This document shows, one piece after another, positions 30,088-40,709 of a stretch of 64,000 nt of DNA. Source of the DNA: an uncultured Pelagibacteraceae bacterium (GTDB lineage Bacteria; Pseudomonadota; Alphaproteobacteria; Pelagibacterales; Pelagibacteraceae); assembly GCA_902589155.1 (NCBI GenBank), contig CACIRV010000001.1, positions 1 through 64,000 on the forward strand. Reading direction: 5' to 3'. Numbering within the stretch: position 1 is the first letter of the stretch; each line of letters opens with the position of its first letter. Made by a program: the position numbers and the translations under genes. The notes below the pieces were generated by a model, which saw only the letters and a program-made list of their open reading frames with translations, did no database searches and was not told the DNA's origin.

Positions 30088-31898
30088 TGTCAGATATAAA
30101 TAGAATTCGTAATTTTTCAATAATTGCGCATATAGATCACGGAAAATCTACTATTGCAGATCGAATTATTCATAAATGTGGAGGATTAACTGATCGTGAA
30201 ATGAAAACTCAAGTTTTAGATTCTATGGATATTGAAAGAGAAAGAGGCATTACTATAAAAGCTCAAACTGTAAAGTTAAAGTATAATGCTAAAGACGGAA
30301 AAGAATATATTTTAAATATTATAGACACACCTGGCCATGTTGATTTTGGTTATGAAGTAAGCCGGTCTTTATCAGCTTGCGAAGGTTCACTATTGATAGT
30401 AGATAGCACGCAAGGTGTAGAGGCACAGACACTGGCAAATGTTTATCAAGCACTAGAAATTAATCACGAAGTTATACCAGTTTTAAATAAGATAGATTTA
30501 CCAGCTTCCGATATTGAGAAAACAAAAAAAGAAATTGAAGACGTAGTAGGAATTGATACTTCAAATGCAATTAAATGTTCAGGAAAGACTGGAGAAGGAG
30601 TAGATAATATTTTGGAGGCGATTATAAAAAATTTACCTGCTCCAAAAGGAATTCAAGAAGAAAAACTCAAATCCTTATTAGTTGATAGTTGGTATGACAC
30701 CTATCTAGGTGTTGTTATTTTAGTGAGAATAATCAATGGTAAAATTAAGAAGAACATGAAGATTAAATTAATGTCTAATGAAAAAGAGTATGTTATTGAA
30801 AAAGTTGGTATATTTACTCCAAAACCCCATGATATAGAGGAATTAAATTCTGGAGAAATAGGATTTATTATAACTGGAATTAAAACTTTATCTGAAACAA
30901 AAGTTGGTGATACAATCTGCGACGCATCAGATCCAATTGAAACACCTTTACCTGGATTTAAACCAAGCAAACCAGTAGTTTTTTGTGGATTATTTCCAGT
31001 AGATAGCTCTGAATATCAAAAATTAAAAGATGGATTAGGAAAACTAAAACTTAATGACGCTAGCTTTTCTTATGAGGCAGAGTCCTCGAGTGCTTTAGGA
31101 TTAGGTTTCAGATGTGGCTTTCTAGGCTTGCTTCATCTTGAAATTATAACCGAGAGATTAGAGAGAGAATTTGATGTAAATTTAATTACTACTACACCAG
31201 GAGTTATTTACAAAGTTCATAAAGTTAAAGGTGAAGTTGTGGATTTACAGAATCCTTCTAGCATGCCAGATCCAACACAAGTTGCAAAAATTGAAGAACC
31301 TTGGATTAAAGCTACCATTATAACACCCGATGAATATTTGGGTTCAATTATAAAAATTTGCCAAGACAAAAGAGGTATACAAACCAATTTAAGTTATTCT
31401 GGAAATCGAGCAGTACTGTCTTATGATTTACCACTTAATGAAGTTGTTTTTGATTTTAACGACAGGTTAAAATCTGTTTCAAGTGGATACGCAAGTTTCG
31501 ATTATGAAATTACAGGGCATAAGGAAGGTAATTTAGTGAAGCTTGGTATCTTAGTAAACGGAGAATCCGTTGATGCCTTGGCAATGATAATTCATAAAGA
31601 TTTTGCTCAATCTACTGGTAGACAAGTTTGTGAAAAGTTAAAAGATTTAATTCCAAGACATAATTTTATGATTCCAATCCAAGCAGCTATTGGAGGAAAA
31701 ATTGTAGCAAGAGAGTCAATTAAGGGATTCTCCAAAGATGTTTTAACTAAAATACACGGTGGTGGTGCCACTGACAGGAAGAAAAAATTATTAAAAAAGC
31801 AAAAAAAAGGTAAAGCAAGATCTAAACAATTTGGAAAGGTTGAAATACCACAAGAAGCTTTTATAGGTGTTTTAAGAATCAATAAAGAAAATTCTTAA
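30087..31898 (+). CDS. lepA: Elongation factor 4
   Basis: [58 protein letters not shown]. Confidence 0.98.
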   Translation: MSDINRIRNFSIIAHIDHGKSTIADRIIHKCGGLTDREMKTQVLDSMDIERERGITIKAQTVKLKYNAKDGKEYILNIIDTPGHVDFGYEVSRSLSACEGSLLIVDSTQGVEAQTLANVYQALEINHEVIPVLNKIDLPASDIEKTKKEIEDVVGIDTSNAIKCSGKTGEGVDNILEAIIKNLPAPKGIQEEKLKSLLVDSWYDTYLGVVILVRIINGKIKKNMKIKLMSNEKEYVIEKVGIFTPKPHDIEELNSGEIGFIITGIKTLSETKVGDTICDASDPIETPLPGFKPSKPVVFCGLFPVDSSEYQKLKDGLGKLKLNDASFSYEAESSSALGLGFRCGFLGLLHLEIITERLEREFDVNLITTTPGVIYKVHKVKGEVVDLQNPSSMPDPTQVAKIEEPWIKATIITPDEYLGSIIKICQDKRGIQTNLSYSGNRAVLSYDLPLNEVVFDFNDRLKSVSSGYASFDYEITGHKEGNLVKLGILVNGESVDALAMIIHKDFAQSTGRQVCEKLKDLIPRHNFMIPIQAAIGGKIVARESIKGFSKDVLTKIHGGGATDRKKKLLKKQKKGKARSKQFGKVEIPQEAFIGVLRINKENS

Positions 31899-31970
31899 AA
31901 GTTTCAATATTGATAAAAAATAATGTATATCTGAGATTTATTTTTTTAGATTAACAAAAGATGAAGAACT

Positions 31971-33284
31971 ATGGACTATAAGAAATTACTTAAATCAAAT
32001 AAGTTTAAGATAGCTGTATGGGGCACTGGGTATATAGGATTGTCAACTATGGTTTATTTTTCCAAAAAAAAAATAAAGTGTGTTGGATATGACATTAATC
32101 ACGAAAAAGTAAGAAAAATTAACTCTGGAGTTCTTCCACTAGCAGATCTTAAAAATTGGTTTGGATTTGAAATAAAAAAATTAGTTAAACAAAATTATTT
32201 GAAAGCAACTTTTAATTACAAAGATTTAATTACAAACGATTTTTTGGTTCATTTTGTAGCAATACCTACAGAAAAAGATGGGAAACCTTTCTATAAACCA
32301 TTATTAAACGTACTAACTAATATATCAAAAATTAATCGTAAAGTTAAAAATCCACCAATTATAATTATCGAGTCTACACTTGCTCCAAAAGTTTCAGATA
32401 AAAAAATTATTCCATTTTTAAAAAAGAAAAAACTTACAATTGGTAAAAATATTTTACTATCTGTAGCTCCTAGAAGAGATTGGTTTATAGAAGGAGTTAA
32501 AAATCTCGAAAATTTGGATAGAGTATATGGCTCGACTGATAAGAAGTCTGCGAAAGTCACCAAAGATGTTTTATCAATAGTTTGTAAAAAACTTCACTTA
32601 GCCAGTTCTTATAAAGTTTCAGAAATGGTTAAGAGCGTGGAGAATGCTTATAGACATATGGATATTACTCTTGCGAACCAACTTTCACTTGCCTTCCCTA
32701 AAGATAATATAAGAGAAGTTTTAAAATTAGTTGGAACAAAATGGAATGTTGAAACCTTTCATCCAGGAATAGGTACAGGAGGTTATTGTATACCTTTATC
32801 TAGTAGGTATATTTTGTCTCAAGTTAAAGATGGAAATAAACTTTCTTTATTAAGAGAAACAATCAAGACAGACGACGGAATGAGTCGAGCAGTAGCTAAT
32901 TCGATTGCAAAAAAAGGTTTTAAAAAAATTGGTATTTTAGGACTATCTTATAAAGGAGATTTAAAAGTAAGTGTACTATCAAAGGTTATCCCCTTAGTTA
33001 AATCTTTAAAAAGAAAAAGATTAAATGTAAGATTATTTGATCCGTATTTTACAAAAAAAGAAATAAAAGATGCTGTTAAAATTGGAACCTTTAAATTTCC
33101 TAACGAATTACCAAAGTTTGATTGCCTGATAGTTACGGTTGATCATAAGCAGTTTAAGATTCCTAAAAAAGTTCTAAAAAAATATTTAAAAAAATGCAAA
33201 CTTATAATTGATCATGATGGGGCATGGAAAAACTATGATTTAGATAGCAATTATCATTTGTCTGGAGACACAGGATGGATCTGA
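31971..33284 (+). CDS. Divergent UDP-glucose/GDP-mannose dehydrogenase family protein
   Basis: WGTGYIGLSTM Rossmann motif; SEMVKSVENAYRHMDITLANQ; catalytic-Cys motif PGIGTGGYCIPLSSRYI. Confidence 0.82.
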   Translation: MDYKKLLKSNKFKIAVWGTGYIGLSTMVYFSKKKIKCVGYDINHEKVRKINSGVLPLADLKNWFGFEIKKLVKQNYLKATFNYKDLITNDFLVHFVAIPTEKDGKPFYKPLLNVLTNISKINRKVKNPPIIIIESTLAPKVSDKKIIPFLKKKKLTIGKNILLSVAPRRDWFIEGVKNLENLDRVYGSTDKKSAKVTKDVLSIVCKKLHLASSYKVSEMVKSVENAYRHMDITLANQLSLAFPKDNIREVLKLVGTKWNVETFHPGIGTGGYCIPLSSRYILSQVKDGNKLSLLRETIKTDDGMSRAVANSIAKKGFKKIGILGLSYKGDLKVSVLSKVIPLVKSLKRKRLNVRLFDPYFTKKEIKDAVKIGTFKFPNELPKFDCLIVTVDHKQFKIPKKVLKKYLKKCKLIIDHDGAWKNYDLDSNYHLSGDTGWI

Positions 33285-33285
33285 A

Positions 33286-34194
33286 ATGAAAGGCTCAAGA
33301 TCAGTTGTGACTGGTGGTGCTGGTTTTATAGGAAGCAATTTGGTCGACCATTTAGTAAAAATTGGTCACAAAGTTATTGTACTAGATAATTTTGTATCAG
33401 GAAAAAAAACTAATTTAACTCATCATAAAAAAAAGGACGTAAAAATAATAAGGACAGATATATCAAAGAGCAAAAACTTAGACAAATATTTTAAAAGAGT
33501 AGATTATGTTTTTCATTTAGCAGGGCTTGTTGAAATTACACCAAGTATAAAAAACCCAAAAAAATACTTTAATACTAATGTCATTGGTACACTTAACGTT
33601 GTTGAAGCAGCAAAAAGAGAAGGTGTAAAAAAATTAATTTATGCAGCTTCATGTAGCTGTTATGGCTCTCCAAAAAATTTTCCAACTTCAGAAAATGAAA
33701 AAATTGATATACAGCATCCATATGGGTTAACAAAGTTTTTAGGAGAGGAATTGGTTCTTAAGTACGCAACTATTTTTAATATGCCTAACATTTCTTTTAG
33801 ATTTTTCAATGTTTACGGCCCCAGACAAAATATTTTAGGACAATACAGTGCCGTTTTTGGAAGTTTTTTGAGACAAAAAAGAGCTAACAAACCTTTAACG
33901 ATAGTAGGTGACGGAAAACAAACTAGAGACTTTATTCATGTCGAAGATTTGACTAATGCATTTATAAAAGCTGCGAAAAGTAGTTTGGTAAATAAAATAT
34001 ACAACTTAGGCTCTGGTAAAGAAATATCTATTAATAAAATTGCAAATTTATTTGGAGGAAAAAAAACTTTTATTCCAAAAAGACCTAGAGAACCTCAAAG
34101 ATCATTAGCAAATATCTCAAAAATTAAAAAAGATATTAATTGGAAACCTACAATTACAATTCAAGAAGGTATAAAAAGATTATTAAATAATTAA
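33286..34194 (+). CDS. NAD-dependent nucleotide-sugar epimerase/dehydratase (GalE/WbpP-like)
   Basis: VVTGGAGFIGSNLVDHL; SCSCYGSP; HPYGLTKFLGE (YxxxK); FFNVYGPRQN. Confidence 0.9.
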   Translation: MKGSRSVVTGGAGFIGSNLVDHLVKIGHKVIVLDNFVSGKKTNLTHHKKKDVKIIRTDISKSKNLDKYFKRVDYVFHLAGLVEITPSIKNPKKYFNTNVIGTLNVVEAAKREGVKKLIYAASCSCYGSPKNFPTSENEKIDIQHPYGLTKFLGEELVLKYATIFNMPNISFRFFNVYGPRQNILGQYSAVFGSFLRQKRANKPLTIVGDGKQTRDFIHVEDLTNAFIKAAKSSLVNKIYNLGSGKEISINKIANLFGGKKTFIPKRPREPQRSLANISKIKKDINWKPTITIQEGIKRLLNN

Positions 34195-34198
34195 TTAA

Positions 34199-35236
34199 TT
34201 ATCCATTAATAACATTATAAATTTGTTTGAACATATCTTTTTCAAGTGGAAATTTATTCTTTTCAATATCTTTTTGAATTTCGTAATAATTTTGCATTAT
34301 ATATTTTGTTATTTCAGTAAAAGAATCAATATTCCTCTTAGATACAAAAATTCCTTTTCTCTCTTTAATTATATGTTTTATATCTTCAAATATAAGAACA
34401 GGACGCTTACGAGCAAGAGACTCATCAACCACATAAGGTTGTCCCTCAGTGTACGACGGTAAAATCAAAATATTATGATTGTCATAAGTATCAATTAGCA
34501 ATTGTCTATTTGAAATATATCCTGGAAATTTTATATTTTTGTTATTTCCAATAATCGATTGAAATTTTTTTTGAAGTGTTGAATTCTTAGTCTTGCCAAT
34601 AATCGAGATTTCTGCGTCAATTTTTATTTCCTTAAACATTTCTAAAAATTCATAAATTCCTTTTTCAGGATTCACTCTTGCAACATTTAAAAATCTAACT
34701 TTATCAAGTTTTACCTCTTTAAAATTTTTCAACCAACTTTCATCTAAAGTAGAAGAAGCTATTACATGACCATTTTTTTTCTTGTAAAGTCTATCATGAA
34801 GCGCAATTACAATAGAATTTGAAGTCACTATTGTAAACATTATATGATAAATCCATACAGACCATGATCCTAATATAAATTTCCATTCTTCGTAACCACT
34901 ACTAATTAGATATACAAATACTTTTTTTCTAAAAAGAAAAAGAAATAAGCACGAGACAAAAGTATAGGGAGAAATCGTGATTATATAATATTTCGTATTT
35001 TTATTTTTAAAAGTTGAGATTACAAAATAAATAAATTGAATAATATTTGAGGCAATTTTTACGTTTTGTAAGTTTAATTTATGATGTTCTTTAGTATTAG
35101 ATTTTCTTACTATATATTCAACTTTGAAGTACTTGTTTAATCCTTCCGGAAGAATTTTAAAATTATAGTTCCTGGAGTAAAATTCATTGTTTTCTTTTGA
35201 AACTTTCTCGTTGTTTAAAACAACTAAATTATCCAT
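34199..35236 (-). CDS. Glycosyltransferase
   Basis: VRFLNVARVNPEKGIYEFLEMFKEI; LPSYTEGQPYVVDESLARKRPVLIF GT4-like C-terminal motif. Confidence 0.82.
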   Translation of the reverse strand: MDNLVVLNNEKVSKENNEFYSRNYNFKILPEGLNKYFKVEYIVRKSNTKEHHKLNLQNVKIASNIIQFIYFVISTFKNKNTKYYIITISPYTFVSCLFLFLFRKKVFVYLISSGYEEWKFILGSWSVWIYHIMFTIVTSNSIVIALHDRLYKKKNGHVIASSTLDESWLKNFKEVKLDKVRFLNVARVNPEKGIYEFLEMFKEIKIDAEISIIGKTKNSTLQKKFQSIIGNNKNIKFPGYISNRQLLIDTYDNHNILILPSYTEGQPYVVDESLARKRPVLIFEDIKHIIKERKGIFVSKRNIDSFTEITKYIMQNYYEIQKDIEKNKFPLEKDMFKQIYNVING

Positions 35237-35280
35237 TCGATTTTATAACCTAAATACTATAAAAAAAAAGACTATGTTTT

Positions 35281-35370
35281 GGAGAGGTGGCCGAGTGGTT
35301 GAAGGCGCACGCTTGGAAAGCGTGTAAACGGGAAACCGTTTCGAGGGTTCGAATCCCTCTCTCTCCGCCA
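35281..35370 (+). tRNA. tRNA-Ser (anticodon GGA)
   Basis: GGAGAGG...CTCTCC acceptor, CACGC TTGGAAA GCGTG anticodon arm, long variable arm, TTCGAAT T-loop, encoded CCA. Confidence 0.97.
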
Positions 35371-35444
35371 TTCAATCTTTTTATTATCCACACACAACTA
35401 ACAAGAGTCTTATTTTTTAAGCACGAATCGATTAAATTATATTT

Positions 35445-35476
35445 AAGGGCAGCGGAGGGAGACTGAAGCTGCCTTT
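35445..35476. other. GC-rich hairpin between tRNA-Ser and the NlpC/P60 gene (terminator-like or small structured RNA)
   Basis: AAGGGCAGC-GGAGGGAGACTGAA-GCTGCCTTT, 9-bp stem including one G-T, 14-nt purine-rich loop. Confidence 0.4.
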
Positions 35477-35480
35477 GCCT

Positions 35481-36221
35481 TTACAGCCTTTTAATTTCTA
35501 TTACATTTAATTTAGCAGTTCTTTCTATCCTTTTAATTGTTTTATGAATTCCCATGATTACAGTTTTTTTCATAGGTCCGTAAGCGTGAATTAGTTGTTT
35601 ACTTGAAAGAGCTAATGCAACATGACCTTTCCAATAAATGATATCATTTTTCTTAATGTCTTTTAATTTTATATTTTTTTTGAAATATCTAACTTGATCT
35701 TTTGCATCTCTTGGACAAAATTTATTATTAAAATTTAGAAATATTTGTATTAAAGCAGAGCAATCGATTCCTTTAAAAGATTTTCCTCCCCATTTATATT
35801 TTACATTTTTAAACAATTCTATTCTTTTAAAAGTATTTTTTTCTTTATAACTTAATGGCTTTACGTCATTTTTATTAATCCAACCTTTTTCAAATTTAAT
35901 AAATTCAGATTTTTTTTCATTAACTTTTAATCTCGACCCAAACGATAATTCATTTATTTTTCTTTTTTTATTAGGAAATTTGTAGATTTTGACCTTCAAT
36001 TTGTGCACTTTGTGTGTAGCTTTGATATATGGGCTGAAATTTTTATTTAAAATGAATCCTTTATAGCCATCTTCTTTAATTTTAATTTTAAGCCATTTTC
36101 TAGTTTTTTTTAAAATTGAAAAACTATCACCATAAATCATTTGAGTGACAATTTCTGATTTATCAGAAGCTTCTTTATAGAGATTAATAAAAGGGAAGGT
36201 ATTAGTAAAAAATCTAGCCAT
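35481..36221 (-). CDS. NlpC/P60 family peptidase with N-terminal SH3-like domains
   Basis: KYKWGGKSFKGIDCSALIQIFL (Cys) and YWKGHVALALSSKQLIHAYG (His). Confidence 0.9.
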   Translation of the reverse strand: MARFFTNTFPFINLYKEASDKSEIVTQMIYGDSFSILKKTRKWLKIKIKEDGYKGFILNKNFSPYIKATHKVHKLKVKIYKFPNKKRKINELSFGSRLKVNEKKSEFIKFEKGWINKNDVKPLSYKEKNTFKRIELFKNVKYKWGGKSFKGIDCSALIQIFLNFNNKFCPRDAKDQVRYFKKNIKLKDIKKNDIIYWKGHVALALSSKQLIHAYGPMKKTVIMGIHKTIKRIERTAKLNVIEIKRL

Positions 36222-37587
36222 TAAGCTTTAATTTATTTCTTATCATATAAAGAAAGATCAGCGAAGGTATCACCATCACTGCAGTAATTATAAAAAATAT
36301 ACCCCAATCTCCATTTAGCCAATCCACCAATGCACCAGAAGATGCTGCCAAAGTAGTTCTTCCAGCAGTTCCAATTGAAGCAAGAAGTGCATATTGAGTT
36401 GCAGTATAAGTTCTATCAACTAACATTGAGATAAATGCTACGAAGGCAACTGTTGCAAATGCTGCTGCCATATCATCAAAAATTACTGCAATTGCAAAAA
36501 GCAACTCTGATTTTCCAGACCAAGCAAGTAAAGAAAATAACAAATTAGTAGACGCCATTAATATACCTGAGACAAACATTGCTTTTATAACGCCAGAGCG
36601 AATTGCAAACAAACCTCCAAGCAAAGTAAATATTACAGTTGTTATCCATCCCAATCCTTTAGAATAAAGAGCAATATCTGATTTAGTAAAACCTATCTCT
36701 TTATAAAAAATGACTGACATTCTACCTAGAAATGCTTCTCCAATTTTAAAAAGAAAAACAAATCCCAAGATAGCTAAAGCAATATTGAAGCCATTTTTTT
36801 TAAAAAAACTCATTATTGGACCCAGGACAGTTCCCGTAATCCATGCTGCTGTTTTTGCTGCAAAATTGGAGGAGCCTAATTTATCTTCGATCAATTTATC
36901 AGTCTTGGCTTGAGACTCTTTTCTTTCACTAGTTCTTGGTTCGTGAACAAACATTAATCCAATATTGCAGGCTATAATTACTATACCTAAAACTAAAAAA
37001 GTAATTTGCCAATAATTCTCAAATCCTGATAACTCAAAAAACTCTGCAACGTTTAATGCTATAACTCCACCTAATTTATAACCGGTCCACCATCCTACAA
37101 CAGCCATAGCCGCGCCAGCTTGCATCGATTTTCCTTCATGTTCTCCAATTTGTTCAATTCTAAGAGCATCAACAGTTATGTCTTGAGTGGCTGAAGCAAT
37201 TGCAATTATTAGACCAACACTTATTACCAAGGCTAAATTTGCTGTAGGATTTATCACACTCCAACAAACTAGACTTAATAAAATTATAGATTGCATTGTA
37301 ACAATCCACCCACGTCTGTGACCAATTTTGTTGGTTAACCAAGGAATTCTAACTCTATCAATTATAGGTGCCCATAAATAATTAAATGCATAAACGGCAA
37401 ATATTAAACCTGCCCAACCAATTGTGCTACGACTTAAACCATCTTCTTTAAGCCATAGACTTAAACTGCTGCCAATCAATACCCATGGAAATCCACTAAT
37501 AGCTCCGAGTAATAAAATTCTAACCATCCGTCTATCAAAATAAACAGAGAAAGTTTCTGCGAGCGTTTGTTTTTTATATATTTCCAT
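36214..37587 (-). CDS. MFS transporter, AmpG (muropeptide permease)-like
   Basis: LGAISGFPWVLIGSSLSLWLKEDGLSRSTIGWAGLIF; SATQDITVDALRIE typical of AmpG. Confidence 0.87.
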   Translation of the reverse strand: MEIYKKQTLAETFSVYFDRRMVRILLLGAISGFPWVLIGSSLSLWLKEDGLSRSTIGWAGLIFAVYAFNYLWAPIIDRVRIPWLTNKIGHRRGWIVTMQSIILLSLVCWSVINPTANLALVISVGLIIAIASATQDITVDALRIEQIGEHEGKSMQAGAAMAVVGWWTGYKLGGVIALNVAEFFELSGFENYWQITFLVLGIVIIACNIGLMFVHEPRTSERKESQAKTDKLIEDKLGSSNFAAKTAAWITGTVLGPIMSFFKKNGFNIALAILGFVFLFKIGEAFLGRMSVIFYKEIGFTKSDIALYSKGLGWITTVIFTLLGGLFAIRSGVIKAMFVSGILMASTNLLFSLLAWSGKSELLFAIAVIFDDMAAAFATVAFVAFISMLVDRTYTATQYALLASIGTAGRTTLAASSGALVDWLNGDWGIFFIITAVMVIPSLIFLYMIRNKLKLNG

Positions 37588-37598
37588 AATTTATCCTT

Positions 37599-39047
37599 TT
37601 AATTTCTCCAAAAAGATGGAAAAAATAATACTAAAACTGCAAATAGTTCCAATCTCCCTAGAAGCATACCTATAGATAATATCCATTTTGATAGATCAGG
37701 TATAGCCTTATAATTTCCATTTGGGCCTATCATATCGCCGAGTCCTGGCCCTACATTAGATATAGCACTTGCCGCACCTGATATAGAAGTTAAAAAATCA
37801 AGTCCGGAAATCGACAAAAGCATAGCTATAATTAAAAAAATAAATAAAAATGAAAAAATAAATACAATTACTGAATTAATAAAATTGTCCGATATTTTTT
37901 GATTATTATATTTAGATATTATTATACTGTTAGGATAGATCAATTTTTTGATTTGATTTTTTAAAAAAATTAATAACATTTGTAATCTAAAAATTTTTAT
38001 TCCACATGCTGTGGATCCAGCACAGCCACCGACGAACATTAAAAATAAAAAAAATATTAAAGAGAATTTTCCCCACAATCCGAAATCATCTGTAACATAT
38101 CCTGTTCCTGATAAAATAGAAATTACATTAAAGGAAGATATTCTGATTTTGTCTAAAATATTGCTTTCGTAACCTATAAACAGTAAATACAAAAACATGA
38201 TTAAGACTGATATTAAAACCAATTGAATCAAGCCTCTAATCTGCACATCCTGATAAAAAATTTTTTTATTTCCCTGAGCAAACTTTAAATATGAAATGAA
38301 AGGTATACTTCCTAAAACTATGAAAACACTTGCTGTAATTTCTATATTTGAATTTTTAAAAAAACCAATAGATTCATTATGAGTTGAAAATCCCCCTGTA
38401 GCTATTGTTGTCATTGCGTGTGAGACACTGTCAAATATTGACATACCAAATAGCCAGTAAAAGAGACCACACAAAAATGTTAAAACTAAATATGTTGATA
38501 TAATAATTGTTGCAACTTCAAATGTTCGAGGTAAAATTTTTTCAGTACTATCTGGTCCTTCCATCTTAAACAATTGCATGCCTCCTACTTTTAGTAGAGG
38601 TAAAATTGTAATAGCCATAACAACTATACCTATTCCACCCAGCCATTGCATTAAAGCTCTCCATAATAAGATGCTTTTTGGGCTTTGATCTAAATCTGCA
38701 ATAATTGTAGATCCGGTTGTGGTGATTCCTGACATGCTTTCAAAAAAAGCTTCACTAAATGTGAATTCTTTAGGAGACAACAGAAAAGGAAGGCTTCCAA
38801 AAATAGCAACCATTAACCATGCTAAAGTAGAAAAAAGAAAAGTTTGTCTCAAATTTAATTTAAAATCTTTTTCTAAATTAGCTAAAACAAATAGTATTCC
38901 AATAAAAATAGTTACAAATGATGAGGCAACAAAGCTGTGACTGTTTTCGTTATATATTATTTGTATTGTATAAGGAACCAACATGGAAAACCCAAGCACA
39001 ACAAGCAATATTCCAATCAAGAAAAAGACGGTTTTGTTTGTGACCAT
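37599..39047 (-). CDS. trkH: Trk-type potassium uptake protein, membrane subunit
   Basis: FFESMSGITTTGSTI, ATGGFSTHNESIGF, GGCAGSTACGIKIFR selectivity-filter repeats. Confidence 0.95.
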   Translation of the reverse strand: MVTNKTVFFLIGILLVVLGFSMLVPYTIQIIYNENSHSFVASSFVTIFIGILFVLANLEKDFKLNLRQTFLFSTLAWLMVAIFGSLPFLLSPKEFTFSEAFFESMSGITTTGSTIIADLDQSPKSILLWRALMQWLGGIGIVVMAITILPLLKVGGMQLFKMEGPDSTEKILPRTFEVATIIISTYLVLTFLCGLFYWLFGMSIFDSVSHAMTTIATGGFSTHNESIGFFKNSNIEITASVFIVLGSIPFISYLKFAQGNKKIFYQDVQIRGLIQLVLISVLIMFLYLLFIGYESNILDKIRISSFNVISILSGTGYVTDDFGLWGKFSLIFFLFLMFVGGCAGSTACGIKIFRLQMLLIFLKNQIKKLIYPNSIIISKYNNQKISDNFINSVIVFIFSFLFIFLIIAMLLSISGLDFLTSISGAASAISNVGPGLGDMIGPNGNYKAIPDLSKWILSIGMLLGRLELFAVLVLFFPSFWRN

Positions 39048-39140
39048 AGTGATTTAGATTATTTAAATAGTTATAAAATTCAACTTAATATCGTGTAATT
39101 ATACCTGTATTTTATACATAAAATTTAATAAACCATACTT

Positions 39141-40709
39141 ATGCTTGATAACAACTTAATTCAATCCACTTCCTCTTGGCCTTTTGTTGAAATTAGAAAA
39201 CTTTTAAAAGACAGAAAAGATATTATTAACAAAAAAAATAAAATTACCTTTCAAACTGGTTATGGACCTAGTGGACTACCTCACATAGGTACTTTTGGAG
39301 AAGTAGCAAGAACTACTATGATGATTAACGCCTTAAATCATATTCAAAAAATTGATCAAGAACTGATTACTTTTTCAGATGACATGGATGGTTTAAGAAA
39401 AGTTCCAGACAATATACCTAATGATAAAATACTTAGGGAAAATTTGGGAAAACCTCTTACTGATATTCCAGATCCATTTAAAAAATTTAAAAGTTATGGT
39501 GAACACAACAACGAAATGCTTAAAGAATTTTTAAATAAATTTAATTTTAAATTTACTTTTAAAAGTTCGACTGAAAATTATAAAAAAGGAATTTTTAATA
39601 ATTCTTTAATGAGAGTTTTGGAAAAATATGAAGATATAATGAATATAATTTTACCAACTTTAGGCAATGAAAGACAAAAAACATATTGCCCATTTTTACC
39701 TATTTGTCCAAAAACTGGAAAAGTTCTTGAGATACCAATATTAGAAATGGATAAAAAAACAGGAAAGGTGATTTTTAATAATAATGGTGAAAAACTTAAT
39801 ACAAGCATCTTAGATGGAAACTGCAAATTACAATGGAAAGTAGATTGGGCAATGCGTTGGTTTACGTTTGACGTAGACTTTGAAATGTATGGTAAAGATT
39901 TAACAGAAAGCGCAATACTATCTAATAAAATTTGCAGGTCTCTTGGTAAAACCCCTCCAAATGGTTTTGCTTATGAATTGTTTCTAGACGATAAGGGTGA
40001 AAAAATTTCTAAGTCAAAAGGTAACGGTATTTCTATAGAACAATGGTTAAGATATGCTTCTCCTGAAAGCTTATCATTGTATATGTATCCAAATCCTAAA
40101 AGAGCAAAAAAACTTTATTCAGAGGTAGTTCCAAAAACAGTTGATGAATATTTAACTAATATAGACAAGTTTTCAACCCAAAAAGAAAAGGATAAAATTT
40201 TAAATCCAGTTTGGCACGTACATAATGGAACCCCTCCAAATGAAAAAATAGTAATGCCATTTTCAATGTTACTAAATTTAGTTGGTTCAAGTAATGCTGA
40301 TAATAAAGAGATTCTTTGGAAATTCATAAATAGATTTCATCAAGAAATAAAACCTAAAGATTATCCGATCCTTGACGGTCTTACTGATTACGCAATTAAT
40401 TATTTTAAAGATAAAGTAGAGCCGAATAAAAAATTTAAAAAACCTTCTTCAGGTGAAAAAAAAGCTTTAGAGAATTTAGTAAAAAAACTAAAAGAAATTG
40501 ATCAATCTTTAACCCCAGAGGAAATCCAAACTTATGTTTATACTGTTGGAAAAGAAAATGGTTATGAAAAAAATCTTAGGGATTGGTTCAAGCTCATTTA
40601 CCAGGTAGTTTTTGGAGAAGAAAATGGACCAAGAATGGGTTTTTTTATAAGTTTTTTTGGACTTAATGAAACAATTGAATTAATAAATGATAAAATAAAA
40701 AATAACTAA
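39141..40709 (+). CDS. lysK: Class I lysyl-tRNA synthetase
   Basis: GPSGLPHIGTFGEVARTTMM (HIGH) and EKISKSKGNGISIEQWLRYASPESLSLYMY (KMSKS). Confidence 0.96.
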   Translation: MLDNNLIQSTSSWPFVEIRKLLKDRKDIINKKNKITFQTGYGPSGLPHIGTFGEVARTTMMINALNHIQKIDQELITFSDDMDGLRKVPDNIPNDKILRENLGKPLTDIPDPFKKFKSYGEHNNEMLKEFLNKFNFKFTFKSSTENYKKGIFNNSLMRVLEKYEDIMNIILPTLGNERQKTYCPFLPICPKTGKVLEIPILEMDKKTGKVIFNNNGEKLNTSILDGNCKLQWKVDWAMRWFTFDVDFEMYGKDLTESAILSNKICRSLGKTPPNGFAYELFLDDKGEKISKSKGNGISIEQWLRYASPESLSLYMYPNPKRAKKLYSEVVPKTVDEYLTNIDKFSTQKEKDKILNPVWHVHNGTPPNEKIVMPFSMLLNLVGSSNADNKEILWKFINRFHQEIKPKDYPILDGLTDYAINYFKDKVEPNKKFKKPSSGEKKALENLVKKLKEIDQSLTPEEIQTYVYTVGKENGYEKNLRDWFKLIYQVVFGEENGPRMGFFISFFGLNETIELINDKIKNN

